Position numbers and translations under genes: made by a program
The notes under the pieces: generated by a model
The model's database searches: none
Told to the model about the DNA's origin: nothing
What the model saw: only the letters and a program-made list of their open reading frames with translations
Shown: positions 45,471 through 54,880 of the stretch, in pieces
Layout of the letters: each line of letters begins with the position of its first letter
How positions within the stretch are numbered: position 1 is the first letter of the stretch
Source of the DNA: Bacillus kwashiorkori
GTDB lineage: Bacteria; Bacillota; Bacilli; Bacillales; Caldibacillaceae
Direction of reading: 5' to 3'
DNA length: 64,000 bases
Assembly (NCBI RefSeq): GCF_001375515.1
Contig: NZ_CTDX01000012.1
Coordinates: 180,702-244,701, forward strand

Positions 45471-46163
45471 ATGAAAAAAAGGAAAAAAACGACGAATAAA
45501 AATCGTGGCTTAATAACAATACTGAATCCAAAGTCCCCCATTTCCGAACAATACCGGACAGTAAGAACGAATATTCAATTTTCCGCCGTTGATGATAGTG
45601 TCCATACACTTATAGTCACATCAACAGGACCAGGAGAAGGGAAATCGACCACTGTAGCAAATTTAGCGGTTGTTATGGCACAACAAGGCAAGAAAGTGTT
45701 GTTAATTGACTCTGATATGAGGAAACCGACTGTTCACTACACATTCCAACTACCGAATACGATCGGTTTAACGAATGTGTTAACGAAACAAATTAGTTTC
45801 GTGGATGCGATTCGAGAAACGGAAATATTAGATTTATTTGTGTTAACGAGCGGACCAATCCCGCCAAATCCAGCAGAATTATTGGCATCCAAGTCAATGG
45901 CAGACTTAATTGAAATGGCGAAAGAGCAGTTTGATTTAATATTATTTGATGCCCCACCTATTCTAGCTGTTACCGATGCACAAATATTAGCAAACCTTTG
46001 TGATGCTTCATTATTTGTCCTATCAAGTGGAAAAACAGACCGGGAAGAGGCAATGAAAGCAGTAGAAATGTTGAAAGCCGCTAAAGGAAAACTTCTTGGT
46101 ACCGTATTAAACGGACGGAAAGAAGTGAAATCGAGCTATTACTACTATTATGGTCATAATTAA
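45471..46163 (+). CDS. ptkA: BY-type protein tyrosine kinase PtkA (YwqD)
   Basis: The 230-residue kinase has Walker A GPGEGKSTT, Walker A' LLIDSDMRKP and Walker B LILFDAPP. Its C-terminal tyrosine cluster SSYYYYYGHN is the autophosphorylation site. It phosphorylates proteins of EPS and UDP-sugar metabolism and needs TkmA for activity. It follows tkmA with a 2-nt gap. The phosphatase gene ptpZ lies 196 nt downstream after a possible weak terminator. Confidence 0.95.
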   Translation: MKKRKKTTNKNRGLITILNPKSPISEQYRTVRTNIQFSAVDDSVHTLIVTSTGPGEGKSTTVANLAVVMAQQGKKVLLIDSDMRKPTVHYTFQLPNTIGLTNVLTKQISFVDAIRETEILDLFVLTSGPIPPNPAELLASKSMADLIEMAKEQFDLILFDAPPILAVTDAQILANLCDASLFVLSSGKTDREEAMKAVEMLKAAKGKLLGTVLNGRKEVKSSYYYYYGHN

Positions 46164-46170
46164 ATTTTCT

Positions 46171-46234
46171 AAAAAGCAGCCTTCTTAAGTATGAACGTGA
46201 TTCCTACTTTGTAACGGAAAGGAGTCTGCTTTTT
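46171..46234 (+). terminator. Possible weak terminator between ptkA and ptpZ
   Basis: AAAAAGCAG (46171-46179) pairs with CTGCTTTTT (46226-46234) across a long, partly structured loop. It may reduce read-through into ptpZ. Confidence 0.45.
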
Positions 46235-46359
46235 GATACGATAAATCAGGACTTTATGTCTAGAAAAAATTAACTAAATTTACCGCTAAGTAAAAAGATG
46301 AAAAATTATTCCTAGTTCCAAAGACCTATGGTACAATAGAAAAAGCGGGGTGAATTCCA

Positions 46360-47124
46360 ATGATTGACATTCATTGTCATATATTACCTGGCATAGATGA
46401 CGGTGCACAATCAGAGGCAGATAGTATTGCATTGGCAAAAGAAGCAGTGAAACAAGGAATTAAGAAAATTGTTGCTTCACCTCATCACCGTACGTCGAAG
46501 TATGATAACCCGAAGCATGAGATTAAAGACTTAGTTACATCAGTGAACGGTATCTTTCAACGAGAAGGTATTCCGCTAGAAGTGTTACTAGGCCAAGAAG
46601 TTCGGGTTTTCGGCGAATTAATTTCCGAATTTACCGACGACTATATTGCCACGATTAATGAAAAAAATTATTTATTAGTGGAATTTCCGTCCAATCATGT
46701 ACCGAGCTACTCAGAACGATTATTTTACGATTTACAAATGCACGGAATAACGCCAGTCATCGTTCACCCAGAGCGGAATAGCCAAATCATAGAACAGCCA
46801 GATAAGCTGTATCAGTTAATTGAAAAAGGTGCAATCTCCCAAGTAACGGCTGCAAGTGTCGCAGGTGCCTTTGGGAAAAAAATCCAAAAGTTTTCGCTGC
46901 AATTAATCGAGGCGAACCTTTGTCACATCGTTGCAAGTGATGCACATAATGTGACGAACCGTTCTTTTAAAATGGATGAAGCATTTGAAAAAATAGAAAA
47001 AGAGTTCAGTATCGATCATAGCTACATGTATCGTGAAAATGCAGAATTAATTGTAGCAGGTAAAATGATATATAAAGAGAACCCAGAAAAGATAAAGAGA
47101 AAAAAACTACTGGGAATATTTTAG
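46360..47124 (+). CDS. ptpZ: PHP-type tyrosine-protein phosphatase PtpZ (YwqE/CpsB family)
   Basis: The 254-residue protein has the metal-binding PHP motifs MIDIHCHILPGIDDGA, SPHHRTSKY, HPERN and SDAHN. It is a manganese-dependent phosphotyrosine phosphatase that reverses the action of PtkA. GGGGTGA precedes ATG 46360. The end of the gene is followed by the EAR-like leader and the EPS biosynthesis genes, the same order as in other Gram-positive EPS loci. Confidence 0.94.
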   Translation: MIDIHCHILPGIDDGAQSEADSIALAKEAVKQGIKKIVASPHHRTSKYDNPKHEIKDLVTSVNGIFQREGIPLEVLLGQEVRVFGELISEFTDDYIATINEKNYLLVEFPSNHVPSYSERLFYDLQMHGITPVIVHPERNSQIIEQPDKLYQLIEKGAISQVTAASVAGAFGKKIQKFSLQLIEANLCHIVASDAHNVTNRSFKMDEAFEKIEKEFSIDHSYMYRENAELIVAGKMIYKENPEKIKRKKLLGIF

Positions 47125-47195
47125 TAGATTTACAGAGGGTAAAATCGCAAGAACGAAACTAGAGAGAGAAGAGGAGAATTGTTCTGTTTGCAACT

Positions 47196-47311
47196 AAATA
47201 CCGGTAATGTCTCCTCACCGGTATCAATGGAGGCACTCGACCATGCTGTGGGTGAAAGACCTTAGACGCTTGTTGTCAATGGTATGGTGTGAGGATGGGT
47301 TAGATGCCCAA
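47196..47311 (+). ncRNA. EAR (eps-associated RNA, epsC motif) antitermination element
   Basis: The segment folds strongly. ATACCGGT (47198-47205) pairs with ACCGGTAT (47217-47224). The loop GTCTCC (47209-47214) can pair with GGAGGC (47229-47234) as a 6-bp pseudoknot. ACCAT (47240-47244) pairs with ATGGT (47284-47288) in a following long stem. A pseudoknotted element of about 115 nt located between the EPS kinase/phosphatase genes and the first EPS biosynthesis genes matches what is known of the EAR/epsC RNA of B. subtilis, which promotes read-through of terminators in eps operons. The call is from recalled features and structure, not from a covariance search. Confidence 0.75.
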
Positions 47312-47390
47312 ATATAAATGCAATAGGGGAATAATTAATTCATAAATTAAATAATTCACATATATATGCAGAAATTGAATAAAAACGAAA

Positions 47391-47443
47391 ATACCTAATG
47401 AAAAGACATTTGTTTGAAAAGTGTTTTGTCATTAGGTATTTTT
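47391..47443 (+). terminator. Strong intrinsic terminator downstream of the EAR element
   Basis: ATACCTAATGA (47391-47401) is perfectly inverted at 47429-47439. The inner AAAAGACAT/GTGTTTTG region pairs further, and a T-run closes it. Without antitermination this hairpin should block transcription into gtaB and epsC. Confidence 0.88.
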
Positions 47444-47507
47444 ATGAAAATGAATTGATAAGCTAAAAATAAATGACAGGAATTTAAGCTGAAAGGGGTA
47501 AAAAACC

Positions 47508-48386
47508 TTGAAAAAAGTGAGAAAAGCCATTATACCTGCTGCTGGGTTAGGGACGAGATTTTTGCCAGCTACAAAGGCGATGCCGAAAGAAATGCTGCCA
47601 ATTGTTGACAAGCCGACGATTCAATATATTGTAGAAGAAGCGGTCGCATCTGGAATTGAAGATATTATTATCGTTACTGGAAAAACGAAACGGGCGATTG
47701 AAGATCATTTCGATAACATGCCTGAGCTAGAACAAAATTTAAAAGAAAAAGGGAAATTAGACTTACTAGAAAAAGTGCAATACTCCTCTAATTTAGCGAA
47801 TATTCACTACATTCGTCAAAAAGAACCAAAAGGACTAGGACATGCCGTTTGGTGTGCACGCAACTTCATCGGTGATGAACCATTTGCTGTACTATTAGGT
47901 GATGATATCGTTCAAAGTGAAACACCTTGCCTAAAACAATTAATCGAGCAATATGAACAAACGTTTTCTTCCATTATTGGTGTTCAACATGTCCCAGAAG
48001 ATGAAACCCATCGATATGGAATTGTCGATCCGCTCACACAAGAAGGTCGTCGTTATCAAGTGAATAATTTTGTCGAAAAACCAGCAAAAGGTACAGCCCC
48101 ATCGAACTTAGCAATTATGGGTCGCTATATCTTAACACCAGAAATCTTCCACTTCCTAGACAAGCAAGAAGTTGGTGCTGGTGGCGAAATTCAATTAACC
48201 GATGCGATCCAGCAATTAAATCAAATTCAACGAGTGTTCGCTTATGACTTTGAAGGTCAGCGCTATGACGTCGGTGAAAAGATCGGTTTTGTCAAAACAA
48301 CAGTTGAATTTGCTTTAAAGGATGAAGAATTAAAACAACAAGTGCTAGAGTTTCTGGAGGACTTATTGAAGTCAGAGCGACTTTAA
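47508..48386 (+). CDS. gtaB: UTP-glucose-1-phosphate uridylyltransferase
   Basis: The 292-residue enzyme has the nucleotidyltransferase signature [19 protein letters not shown], then [22 protein letters not shown] and [10 protein letters not shown]. It makes UDP-glucose for EPS and teichoic-acid sugars and for the downstream GalE. The start is TTG 47508, with AAAGGGG 8 nt upstream. It resembles GtaB/YtdA; since it sits in an EPS operon it may be a locus-specific copy. It is the first gene after the EAR/terminator pair. Confidence 0.94.
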   Translation: MKKVRKAIIPAAGLGTRFLPATKAMPKEMLPIVDKPTIQYIVEEAVASGIEDIIIVTGKTKRAIEDHFDNMPELEQNLKEKGKLDLLEKVQYSSNLANIHYIRQKEPKGLGHAVWCARNFIGDEPFAVLLGDDIVQSETPCLKQLIEQYEQTFSSIIGVQHVPEDETHRYGIVDPLTQEGRRYQVNNFVEKPAKGTAPSNLAIMGRYILTPEIFHFLDKQEVGAGGEIQLTDAIQQLNQIQRVFAYDFEGQRYDVGEKIGFVKTTVEFALKDEELKQQVLEFLEDLLKSERL

Positions 48387-48534
48387 AAACGACTTTGTTA
48401 CTCTTCTGTGTTGATTCTTAAGTTCAATCAACACGAAAGGTTAGCACAGGTTAAAGATATTTTAATAAGGTATCTAACAGTTATTTACCCGCTTTTAGAT
48501 ACCTTAAACATGGAAAAAAGAGGAGTAGATTTAC

Positions 48535-50364
48535 GTGACTTATCAAAGGAGATTATCGCTGTTAGTTGTCATCGACTCCATTATTGTAATGACAGCCATT
48601 TATGCAAGCTTATTTTTACTAAGTGTCAACCCGAGCGTATTTACATCAAAAACGGTCTTATTAACTTCTATTACTTTATTATTAAGTCATCATTTATTTG
48701 CTTTTATGTATCGTTTATATCATCGGGCATGGGAGTATGCTAGTATTGGTGAGCTAACAGCTATCGTTAAAGGAGTCACATTCTCTATATTGCTAACTGC
48801 CTTAGCACAAATTGTCCTGTTTCAAACGGTGTATCTCCGTGCATTAGGTATTACTTGGATGATTCATGTTATGCTAATCGGCGGCTCAAGATTTGCGTGG
48901 CGCATGCTTCGCGATACGTATATTAAACCAGAATTAAAGAAAAAGACAACATTAATAGTCGGCGCTGGTGCAGCTGGAACAATGGTTGCAAGACAGTTAT
49001 TAAAAAATCATGATACCGACTTAAAACCAATTGGCTTTGTCGACGATGATCCACATAAACAAAGATTAGATTATTTCGGCATTCCCGTTTTAGGACTAGT
49101 AGATGATATTCAAACGGTGGTAGAAAAGTATGAAGTAGAACAAATACTGATTGCCATTCCTTCCCTTTGCCGCAAAGAATTGAATAAAATTGTCGAAGAA
49201 TGTGCGAAGACAAAAATTAAACCACAAATTATGCCGAAAATTGAAGATGTCATTACTGGGAAAGTATCAGTTAATAGTTTCCGAGATGTCGAAGTAGAAG
49301 ACTTACTTGGCCGCGACCCAGTGGAACTTGATATGAAAAGTATTTCTGACAACTTGCATGGAAAAACAATTCTTGTAACTGGTGCTGGTGGTTCAATCGG
49401 CTCCGAAATTTGTCGGCAAATCAGCAAGTTCAAACCGAAGAAAATTGTATTATTAGGGCATGGCGAAAACAGTATTTACCAAATTGATATGGAACTGCGG
49501 AGTAAGTATAAAAATCAGTTCGAGATTGTTCCAGTTATTGGTGATATTCAAGACCGGGAGCGAATGTTTGAAGTAATGGAAAGGCACCGCCCACATGTTA
49601 TCTATCATGCAGCTGCCCATAAACATGTCCCGTTAATGGAATATAATCCGAAAGAGGCAGTGAAAAACAATATATTCGGTACGAAAAACGTTGCTGAGGC
49701 AGCTGGTACATTTGGTGTAAAAACATTCGTACTAATTTCATCAGATAAAGCAGTGAACCCGACGAATGTAATGGGGGCAACGAAACGCTGTGCCGAGTTA
49801 ATCATTCAAGAAATGGACGAGAAATACGACACGAAATTTGTCGCCGTTCGTTTCGGTAACGTACTCGGTAGCCGTGGCAGTGTTATTCCATTATTTAAGA
49901 AACAAATTCAAGCAGGCGGACCAGTAACTGTTACCCATCCAGAGATGACACGCTACTTCATGACCATTCCAGAAGCATCACGACTCGTTATCCAAGCAGG
50001 CTCTCTTGCCCGCGGTGGTGAAATCTTTGTACTTGATATGGGTGAACCAGTAAAAATCAAAGACCTCGCCAAAAACTTAATACGACTTTCTGGCTTCACA
50101 GAAGACGAAATCGAAATTAAATATTCAGGCATCCGCCCCGGCGAGAAAATGTTTGAAGAGTTGTTGAATGAAAATGAAGTCCATCCAGAGCAAGTATTTC
50201 CGAAGATTCATATTGGCAAGGCGAAAAAGGTTGGGTTGGACCAGCTATATCTTCTTATGAACTCTTATGAAACAATGGATTTATTGGAGGTTCATGATCA
50301 CCTCATTAACATTGCTAACCCGTATAGACAAAATGAACGGGCTAAAGAAGCTATAGTGAACTAA
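48535..50364 (+). CDS. epsC: UDP-N-acetylglucosamine 4,6-dehydratase, EpsC/PglF family
   Basis: The 609-residue protein has four N-terminal membrane helices (about 8-120) and a first Rossmann domain (LIVGAGAAGTMVA). The catalytic extended SDR domain has TGAGGSIGSE near residue 282, SSDKAVNPTN, and MGATKR near 413. It converts UDP-GlcNAc to the 4-keto-6-deoxy sugar, first step to UDP-diacetylbacillosamine; the aminotransferase and acetyltransferase for the next steps lie at 51160 and 52931. The start is GTG 48535 with AAAGAGGAG about 10 nt upstream. Confidence 0.94.
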   Translation: MTYQRRLSLLVVIDSIIVMTAIYASLFLLSVNPSVFTSKTVLLTSITLLLSHHLFAFMYRLYHRAWEYASIGELTAIVKGVTFSILLTALAQIVLFQTVYLRALGITWMIHVMLIGGSRFAWRMLRDTYIKPELKKKTTLIVGAGAAGTMVARQLLKNHDTDLKPIGFVDDDPHKQRLDYFGIPVLGLVDDIQTVVEKYEVEQILIAIPSLCRKELNKIVEECAKTKIKPQIMPKIEDVITGKVSVNSFRDVEVEDLLGRDPVELDMKSISDNLHGKTILVTGAGGSIGSEICRQISKFKPKKIVLLGHGENSIYQIDMELRSKYKNQFEIVPVIGDIQDRERMFEVMERHRPHVIYHAAAHKHVPLMEYNPKEAVKNNIFGTKNVAEAAGTFGVKTFVLISSDKAVNPTNVMGATKRCAELIIQEMDEKYDTKFVAVRFGNVLGSRGSVIPLFKKQIQAGGPVTVTHPEMTRYFMTIPEASRLVIQAGSLARGGEIFVLDMGEPVKIKDLAKNLIRLSGFTEDEIEIKYSGIRPGEKMFEELLNENEVHPEQVFPKIHIGKAKKVGLDQLYLLMNSYETMDLLEVHDHLINIANPYRQNERAKEAIVN

Positions 50365-50776
50365 ACAAAGGACTATTAAAATAAGCAAAAGTTGGAATTT
50401 ATACAAATAAAACTTACTTGAAATAAAACACATACAATCATACAATAAGTTGGATTTTACTACAGGCTAGAACAGTTGAATCATCTACTATATGAATACA
50501 CAGATGTGTTTCTCCAACTATTTCAAACCGTTGGAGTAAATCCAACTAAACCAAGCTAATTCCTAATCTCACATGGGGCAAATGCCTCATGTGCATCTAT
50601 CACTACTAGAACAATACTATTGTGTGATTTTTCTTTTGGATTTTGTTACGGTTGCAAAATGAAAGAACGGCACACATGATACACGAATCAAAACATTTTT
50701 TTTCAGTGAGATATAGGTAAAGAAGTCGAGTAACCAGAACTATAACAGAAGGTTTGAAAATTGACTCTGCGGATTT
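50365..50776 (+). other. Intergenic stretch with hairpins between epsC and the prepilin remnant
   Basis: CACATG/CATGTG (50570-50575 with 50588-50593) with an inner GGC/GCC stem forms a stable hairpin. TTGGA/TCCAA near 50531 is another. The word AAGTTGGA recurs near 50391 and 50447. No gene is recognised. Confidence 0.4.
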
Positions 50777-50785
50777 GTGATTATA

Positions 50786-51023
50786 ATGAGTGAAAAAGGA
50801 TTTACATTGCTTGAATTGTTAGCTGTGATTACAATAGTGGGAACTATTATTGCAATAGCATTACCTATTTATTATCAATATATCGAACAGGCGGAAGCGG
50901 ATGTGTGTAATCGAAACAAAGTTCAACTTGAAAGGGATTTTGGGGTGTATTTATTATTTGGGGATAGGAAAAAACTTGGTTTCGGATGATAAATACAAGA
51001 ATATCTATTTCGTAATTGCTTGA
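50786..51023 (+). pseudogene. Broken type IV prepilin-like gene in the EPS locus
   Basis: From ATG 50786 the product opens MSEKGFTLLELLAVI, a perfect class III signal (cleavage after Gly, Glu at +5) with its hydrophobic helix. EQAEADVCNRNKVQLERD follows. The frame ends at 50989 after 67 codons. In another frame the sequence continues in protein-like fashion (SDDKYKNIYFVIA, ending near 51023), so a frameshift in the run of A near 50970 has probably broken the gene. Small prepilin-like proteins occur in EPS loci of related bacilli as I recall; their role is unclear. No good ribosome binding site is present. Confidence 0.65.
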
Positions 51024-51159
51024 TAGATTGAATAGATGGTACGAAGTGAGTATCAGATATGGATTGATTTAGTGGTTTAGTAGTTGGTTGGAGGTAGATC
51101 TTCTAATTAAGTCCTAATTTACTAAAGTATTTACCTAACAATGGAAGGAAGTCTAGAAG

Positions 51160-52290
51160 ATGGAGTCGACAAAAGTGAAAGAAAGAATATTACTCTCTTC
51201 ACCACATATGAGTGATGAAGGTTATGAAATGCAATATATAAACGAAGCTTTTGATACAAACTGGATTGCACCCCTTGGTGAAAACGTTAATGAGTTTGAA
51301 AAAGAGATAGCTGCAAAAGTTGGATCTAAAGCTGCTGCGGCACTTTCTTCAGGGACTGCTGCAATTCATATGGCTCTTAAAGCTGCAGGGGTTGGAGAAG
51401 GGGATATTGTTTTCTGTCCGACACTTACTTTCTCTGCTACTGCAAATCCAATCATTTATCAGAATGCTATTCCTGTATTTATAGATAGTGATTACGAGAC
51501 TTGGAATATGAGTCCGATAGCTTTGGAAGAAGCATTTGAGAAGTATCCAGAAGTAAAGGCAGTACTGGTCGTTCATCTATATGGTTTGTCAGCAGATATG
51601 GACAAAATTATGGAGATTTGCAAAAAACATAATGTAGCGGTTATAGAAGATGCTGCTGAGTCTTTAGGTACTTACTATAAAGGTAAGCATACTGGGACTT
51701 TTGGTGATTATGGCATCTTCTCTTTTAATGGAAATAAGATTATCACTACTTCTGGTGGTGGAATGCTAGTTTCAGATAATGAGGAGAGAATTGCAAAGGT
51801 TAGATTTTGGTCCACACAATCAAGGGATCAAGCAAGGCATTATCAACATAGTGAATTAGGTTTTAATTATCGGATGAGTAATGTTGTTGCTGGGATTGGT
51901 AGAGGGCAGCTTAAGGTTTTAGATCAGAGAGTTGCGAAGAAGAATTATATCTTTGAGTTTTATAAAAGAGAGCTTGGTCGACTTGAAGGTGTGGAGTTCA
52001 TGCCTAGTAATGAATGGGATGAACCGAATTACTGGTTAAGCTCTATGGTTTTAACTGGAAAGGTTAGACCAATTGATGTTATGGAGGCTCTTGAAAAAGA
52101 AAATATAGAATCAAGACCTGTTTGGAAACCGATGCATATGCAGCCTTTCTTTGAAAAGTATGATTTTGTTGGAACAGATGTAGCAGAAAAGCTGTTTGAG
52201 AATGGTGTTTGTTTACCATCAGATACGAAGATGACGGATGGAGATTTAAAAAGGGTTGTAGAGATTATTAAGGGGTTGTGGTTAGAATAA
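51160..52290 (+). CDS. epsN: PLP-dependent aminotransferase of the DegT/DnrJ/EryC1 family (EpsN/PglE-like)
   Basis: The 376-residue enzyme has SSGTAAIHMALKAAGVGEGD, VIEDAAESLG, and the PLP lysine in FNGNKIITTSGGGML. With EpsC upstream and an EpsM-type acetyltransferase downstream it should aminate the 4-keto sugar to UDP-4-amino-4,6-dideoxy-GlcNAc. ATG 51160 has GGAAGGAA upstream. From here to about 61.1 kb the genes look more AT-rich and use different codons from the preceding part, as expected for the variable core of a polysaccharide locus. Confidence 0.92.
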   Translation: MESTKVKERILLSSPHMSDEGYEMQYINEAFDTNWIAPLGENVNEFEKEIAAKVGSKAAAALSSGTAAIHMALKAAGVGEGDIVFCPTLTFSATANPIIYQNAIPVFIDSDYETWNMSPIALEEAFEKYPEVKAVLVVHLYGLSADMDKIMEICKKHNVAVIEDAAESLGTYYKGKHTGTFGDYGIFSFNGNKIITTSGGGMLVSDNEERIAKVRFWSTQSRDQARHYQHSELGFNYRMSNVVAGIGRGQLKVLDQRVAKKNYIFEFYKRELGRLEGVEFMPSNEWDEPNYWLSSMVLTGKVRPIDVMEALEKENIESRPVWKPMHMQPFFEKYDFVGTDVAEKLFENGVCLPSDTKMTDGDLKRVVEIIKGLWLE

Positions 52291-52934
52291 TGAAGAATTC
52301 CAAAGGTGGTATTTATAGAAGGTTTGTAAAAAGACCGATGGATTTTATTCTTTCTTTAATAGCTATTATTGTTCTTAGTCCGGTATTTTTAATAGTCGCT
52401 TTACTTGTGAGAACGAAGTTAGGTAGCCCTGTGCTATTTAAGCAAAAGAGACCCGGGCTTAATGAAGAGATCTTTCTGATGTATAAGTTTAGGACCATGA
52501 CGGATGAAAGAGATGATAAAGGGGATTTACTACCTGACAGTGTTAGGTTGACGAAGTTTGGTAGGTTATTACGTTCTACATCTCTTGATGAACTACCGGA
52601 ACTTTTTAATATTTTGAAGGGTGATATGTCCATTATCGGCCCTAGGCCACTATTGGTACAATATTTACCATTGTATAACAATCATCAAAAGCGACGTCAT
52701 GAAGTAAGACCAGGGTTATCTGGTTTGGCGCAGGTTAGTGGTAGAAATACGATTAGTTGGGAAGATAAATTTAATCTCGATGTTGAGTATGTAGACAATG
52801 TAAGTTTGATTGAGGATTGGAAGATAATATTTTTGACTATAAAAAAGGTGTTCGTTAGAGAGGGTATTAATTCAGAAACAGCTGCAACAATTGAGCCCTT
52901 TAAGGGAACCAAGAAGGAAAGAATGGAAATATGA
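52290..52934 (+). CDS. epsL: Undecaprenyl-phosphate sugar phosphotransferase EpsL (PglC family)
   Basis: The 214-residue monotopic protein has a basic start, one re-entrant hydrophobic helix (about 15-40), and the bacterial sugar transferase core: KQKRPGLNEEIFLMYKFRTM, TSLDELPELFNILKGDMS, IGPRPLL and PGLSGLAQVSGR. It puts the first sugar-phosphate (probably diacetylbacillosamine) on undecaprenyl phosphate. ATG 52290 overlaps the upstream TAA; GTG 52278 is an alternative start. Confidence 0.93.
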   Translation: MKNSKGGIYRRFVKRPMDFILSLIAIIVLSPVFLIVALLVRTKLGSPVLFKQKRPGLNEEIFLMYKFRTMTDERDDKGDLLPDSVRLTKFGRLLRSTSLDELPELFNILKGDMSIIGPRPLLVQYLPLYNNHQKRRHEVRPGLSGLAQVSGRNTISWEDKFNLDVEYVDNVSLIEDWKIIFLTIKKVFVREGINSETAATIEPFKGTKKERMEI

Positions 52935-53554
52935 AAAACAAACTTTTAATAATTGGTGCTAGCGGCCACGGGAAAGTTGTTGCGGACATTGCAATAAAAA
53001 TGAATAAATGGCAGAGTATTGCTTTTTTAGATGACGACAAAGGTATCAAATCATCAATGGGTTTAGAAGTTATTGGGACCTCAGATGATGTTTTTACACA
53101 TATAGATGAGTATGAAATATTTGTTGGTATTGGTAATAATGCTACGAGGCAAAGGATTCATGAAATGCTTGAGACAGTTGGCGCAAGTATTCCGGTTTTA
53201 ATTCATCCTAATGCAGTGATTGGAGAACAAGTAGAAATAGGATTTGGGACAGTGGTTATGGCAGGAGTGGTTATTAACTGTTGTACAAGCATTGGGAAAG
53301 GCTGCATTATTAATACTGGTTCTTCAGTAGACCATGATAATAAAATTGAAGATTTTGTTCATATATCGCCAGGTGCGCATTTAGCAGGAACAGTTAAAGT
53401 AGGAAAAGGTTCCTGGTTAGGTATTGGTAGTGTGGTAAGTAATAACGTAAACATTACCAGTGGATGCAAAGTGGGTGCTGGTTCTGTTGTGGTTAAGGAT
53501 ATATCTGAATCAGGAGTCTATTTAGGAATACCGGCAAAAAAAGAAAACAATTAA
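52931..53554 (+). CDS. epsM: Sugar O/N-acetyltransferase EpsM (PglD family)
   Basis: The 207-residue protein begins with a small Rossmann-like sugar-binding domain (LLIIGASGHGKVVADIA). A left-handed beta-helix of hexapeptide repeats follows (about 90-200: IGFGTVVMAG, INTGSSVDHDNKIEDF with the catalytic His, GSWLGIGSVV). It N-acetylates the 4-amino sugar to complete UDP-diacetylbacillosamine. It overlaps epsL by 4 nt (ATGA), so translation is coupled. Confidence 0.93.
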   Translation: MKNKLLIIGASGHGKVVADIAIKMNKWQSIAFLDDDKGIKSSMGLEVIGTSDDVFTHIDEYEIFVGIGNNATRQRIHEMLETVGASIPVLIHPNAVIGEQVEIGFGTVVMAGVVINCCTSIGKGCIINTGSSVDHDNKIEDFVHISPGAHLAGTVKVGKGSWLGIGSVVSNNVNITSGCKVGAGSVVVKDISESGVYLGIPAKKENN

Positions 53555-53574
53555 TTATAAGTAGGAGAATTGGA

Positions 53575-54804
53575 ATGGGAAAAGATGTACTTATTATAGC
53601 TCACTTTTGTAGCGATTTTGATGGAAAGGGAAACAACCGTTTTAATTATCTAGCTAATTTACTTGCAAAGAGTCATTTTGATGTAGAATTGGTTACTTCT
53701 GATTTTTCTCATATTAAAAAAATAAAAAGAGATAAAAATACTGGGAATTTTAATTATAAGATTACTTATATTTCTGAGCCGATATATAAACATAATGTTT
53801 CATTGAAAAGATTTTATAGTCATTTTTTCATTGGAAGAAATTTGAAGAAATATCTTAAGAATCGGAAAAAACCTGATGTTATTTATTGTGCGGTTCCTTC
53901 ACTTGATATGGCAAGGGTAGCTGCCGAATATGCAACGAAAAATAAAATCAAGTTCATTATAGATGTTCAAGATTTGTGGCCAGAAGCATTTAAAATGATT
54001 TTTAATATTCCTATAATCAGTAATTTATTATTTTATCCAATGCAAAAACAAGCCAATTACATTTATGCTGCCGCAGATGAAATAATTTCTGTATCGGAAA
54101 CATATAAAGACAGAGCACTTAAAGTCAATAACAAATGTAAGAAAGCATATAGCATATTTTTAGGTACGGAGTTAGATACTTTTGATAAGATGTCAATTGT
54201 GAATAAAGTTTCAGATAAACCAAAAAATGAAATATGGGTTGCTTACGCAGGAACCCTAGGGCATAGTTATGATTTAACATCTGTAATCGATGCTTTGGAA
54301 ATTTTAAAAAATAAAGGAATAGTTAATGTTAAATTTATAATAATGGGTGATGGCCCATTAAAAAGTAAATTCGAAGAATATGTAAAAACTAAATCAATAA
54401 ATGCGGTTTTTACTGGTCGAATGGATTATGGGAAAATGGTAGGTATTTTGAAAGCTTGTGATATTGCTGTAAATCCTATTAGTAGTGGTGCGGCTCAGAG
54501 TATAATTAATAAACATGCTGATTATGCTGCCGCAGGTTTGCCGGTTATTAACACACAAGAAAATAGTGAATATAGAAATTTAGTAAATGAATATCAGATG
54601 GGGCTAAACTGTGAAAATAATAATCCTAAAGATCTAGCTGAAAAACTAATGATTGTTTATAGAGACCAGAAATTAAGGGCAACTATGTCGCAAAATAGCA
54701 GAAGATTAGCTGTTAGTAAATTTGATCGAAAAAATACTTATCAAATTATAGTTGATTTAATTTCGGACTCGACAAAATCAACTAGTTTAAAAAAGTTAGG
54801 TTAA
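53575..54804 (+). CDS. GT4-family glycosyltransferase
   Basis: The 409-residue GT-B protein has an N-terminal FNYLANLLAKSHF region and DVQDLWPEAFK. In the C-terminal half it has YAGTLGHSYDL, IMGDGPLKSKFE, FTGRMDYGKM and the donor-binding KHADYAAAGLPVINT. It probably adds a sugar to the lipid-linked EPS unit on the inner membrane face. Donor and linkage cannot be read. A GGAG site precedes ATG 53575, 20 nt after epsM. Confidence 0.88.
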   Translation: MGKDVLIIAHFCSDFDGKGNNRFNYLANLLAKSHFDVELVTSDFSHIKKIKRDKNTGNFNYKITYISEPIYKHNVSLKRFYSHFFIGRNLKKYLKNRKKPDVIYCAVPSLDMARVAAEYATKNKIKFIIDVQDLWPEAFKMIFNIPIISNLLFYPMQKQANYIYAAADEIISVSETYKDRALKVNNKCKKAYSIFLGTELDTFDKMSIVNKVSDKPKNEIWVAYAGTLGHSYDLTSVIDALEILKNKGIVNVKFIIMGDGPLKSKFEEYVKTKSINAVFTGRMDYGKMVGILKACDIAVNPISSGAAQSIINKHADYAAAGLPVINTQENSEYRNLVNEYQMGLNCENNNPKDLAEKLMIVYRDQKLRATMSQNSRRLAVSKFDRKNTYQIIVDLISDSTKSTSLKKLG

Positions 54805-54880
54805 CTAAAAAAAAATACTATTGCTTCTACTCACAGACCTTTTTGGAAATATTCCAGTTGTATTGAAAGGGTGTTATTAT

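Noticed and set aside
48408..48743. 111-codon frame overlapping the start of epsC
   Set aside because: No ribosome binding site and non-protein-like composition; epsC from GTG 48535 explains the region.
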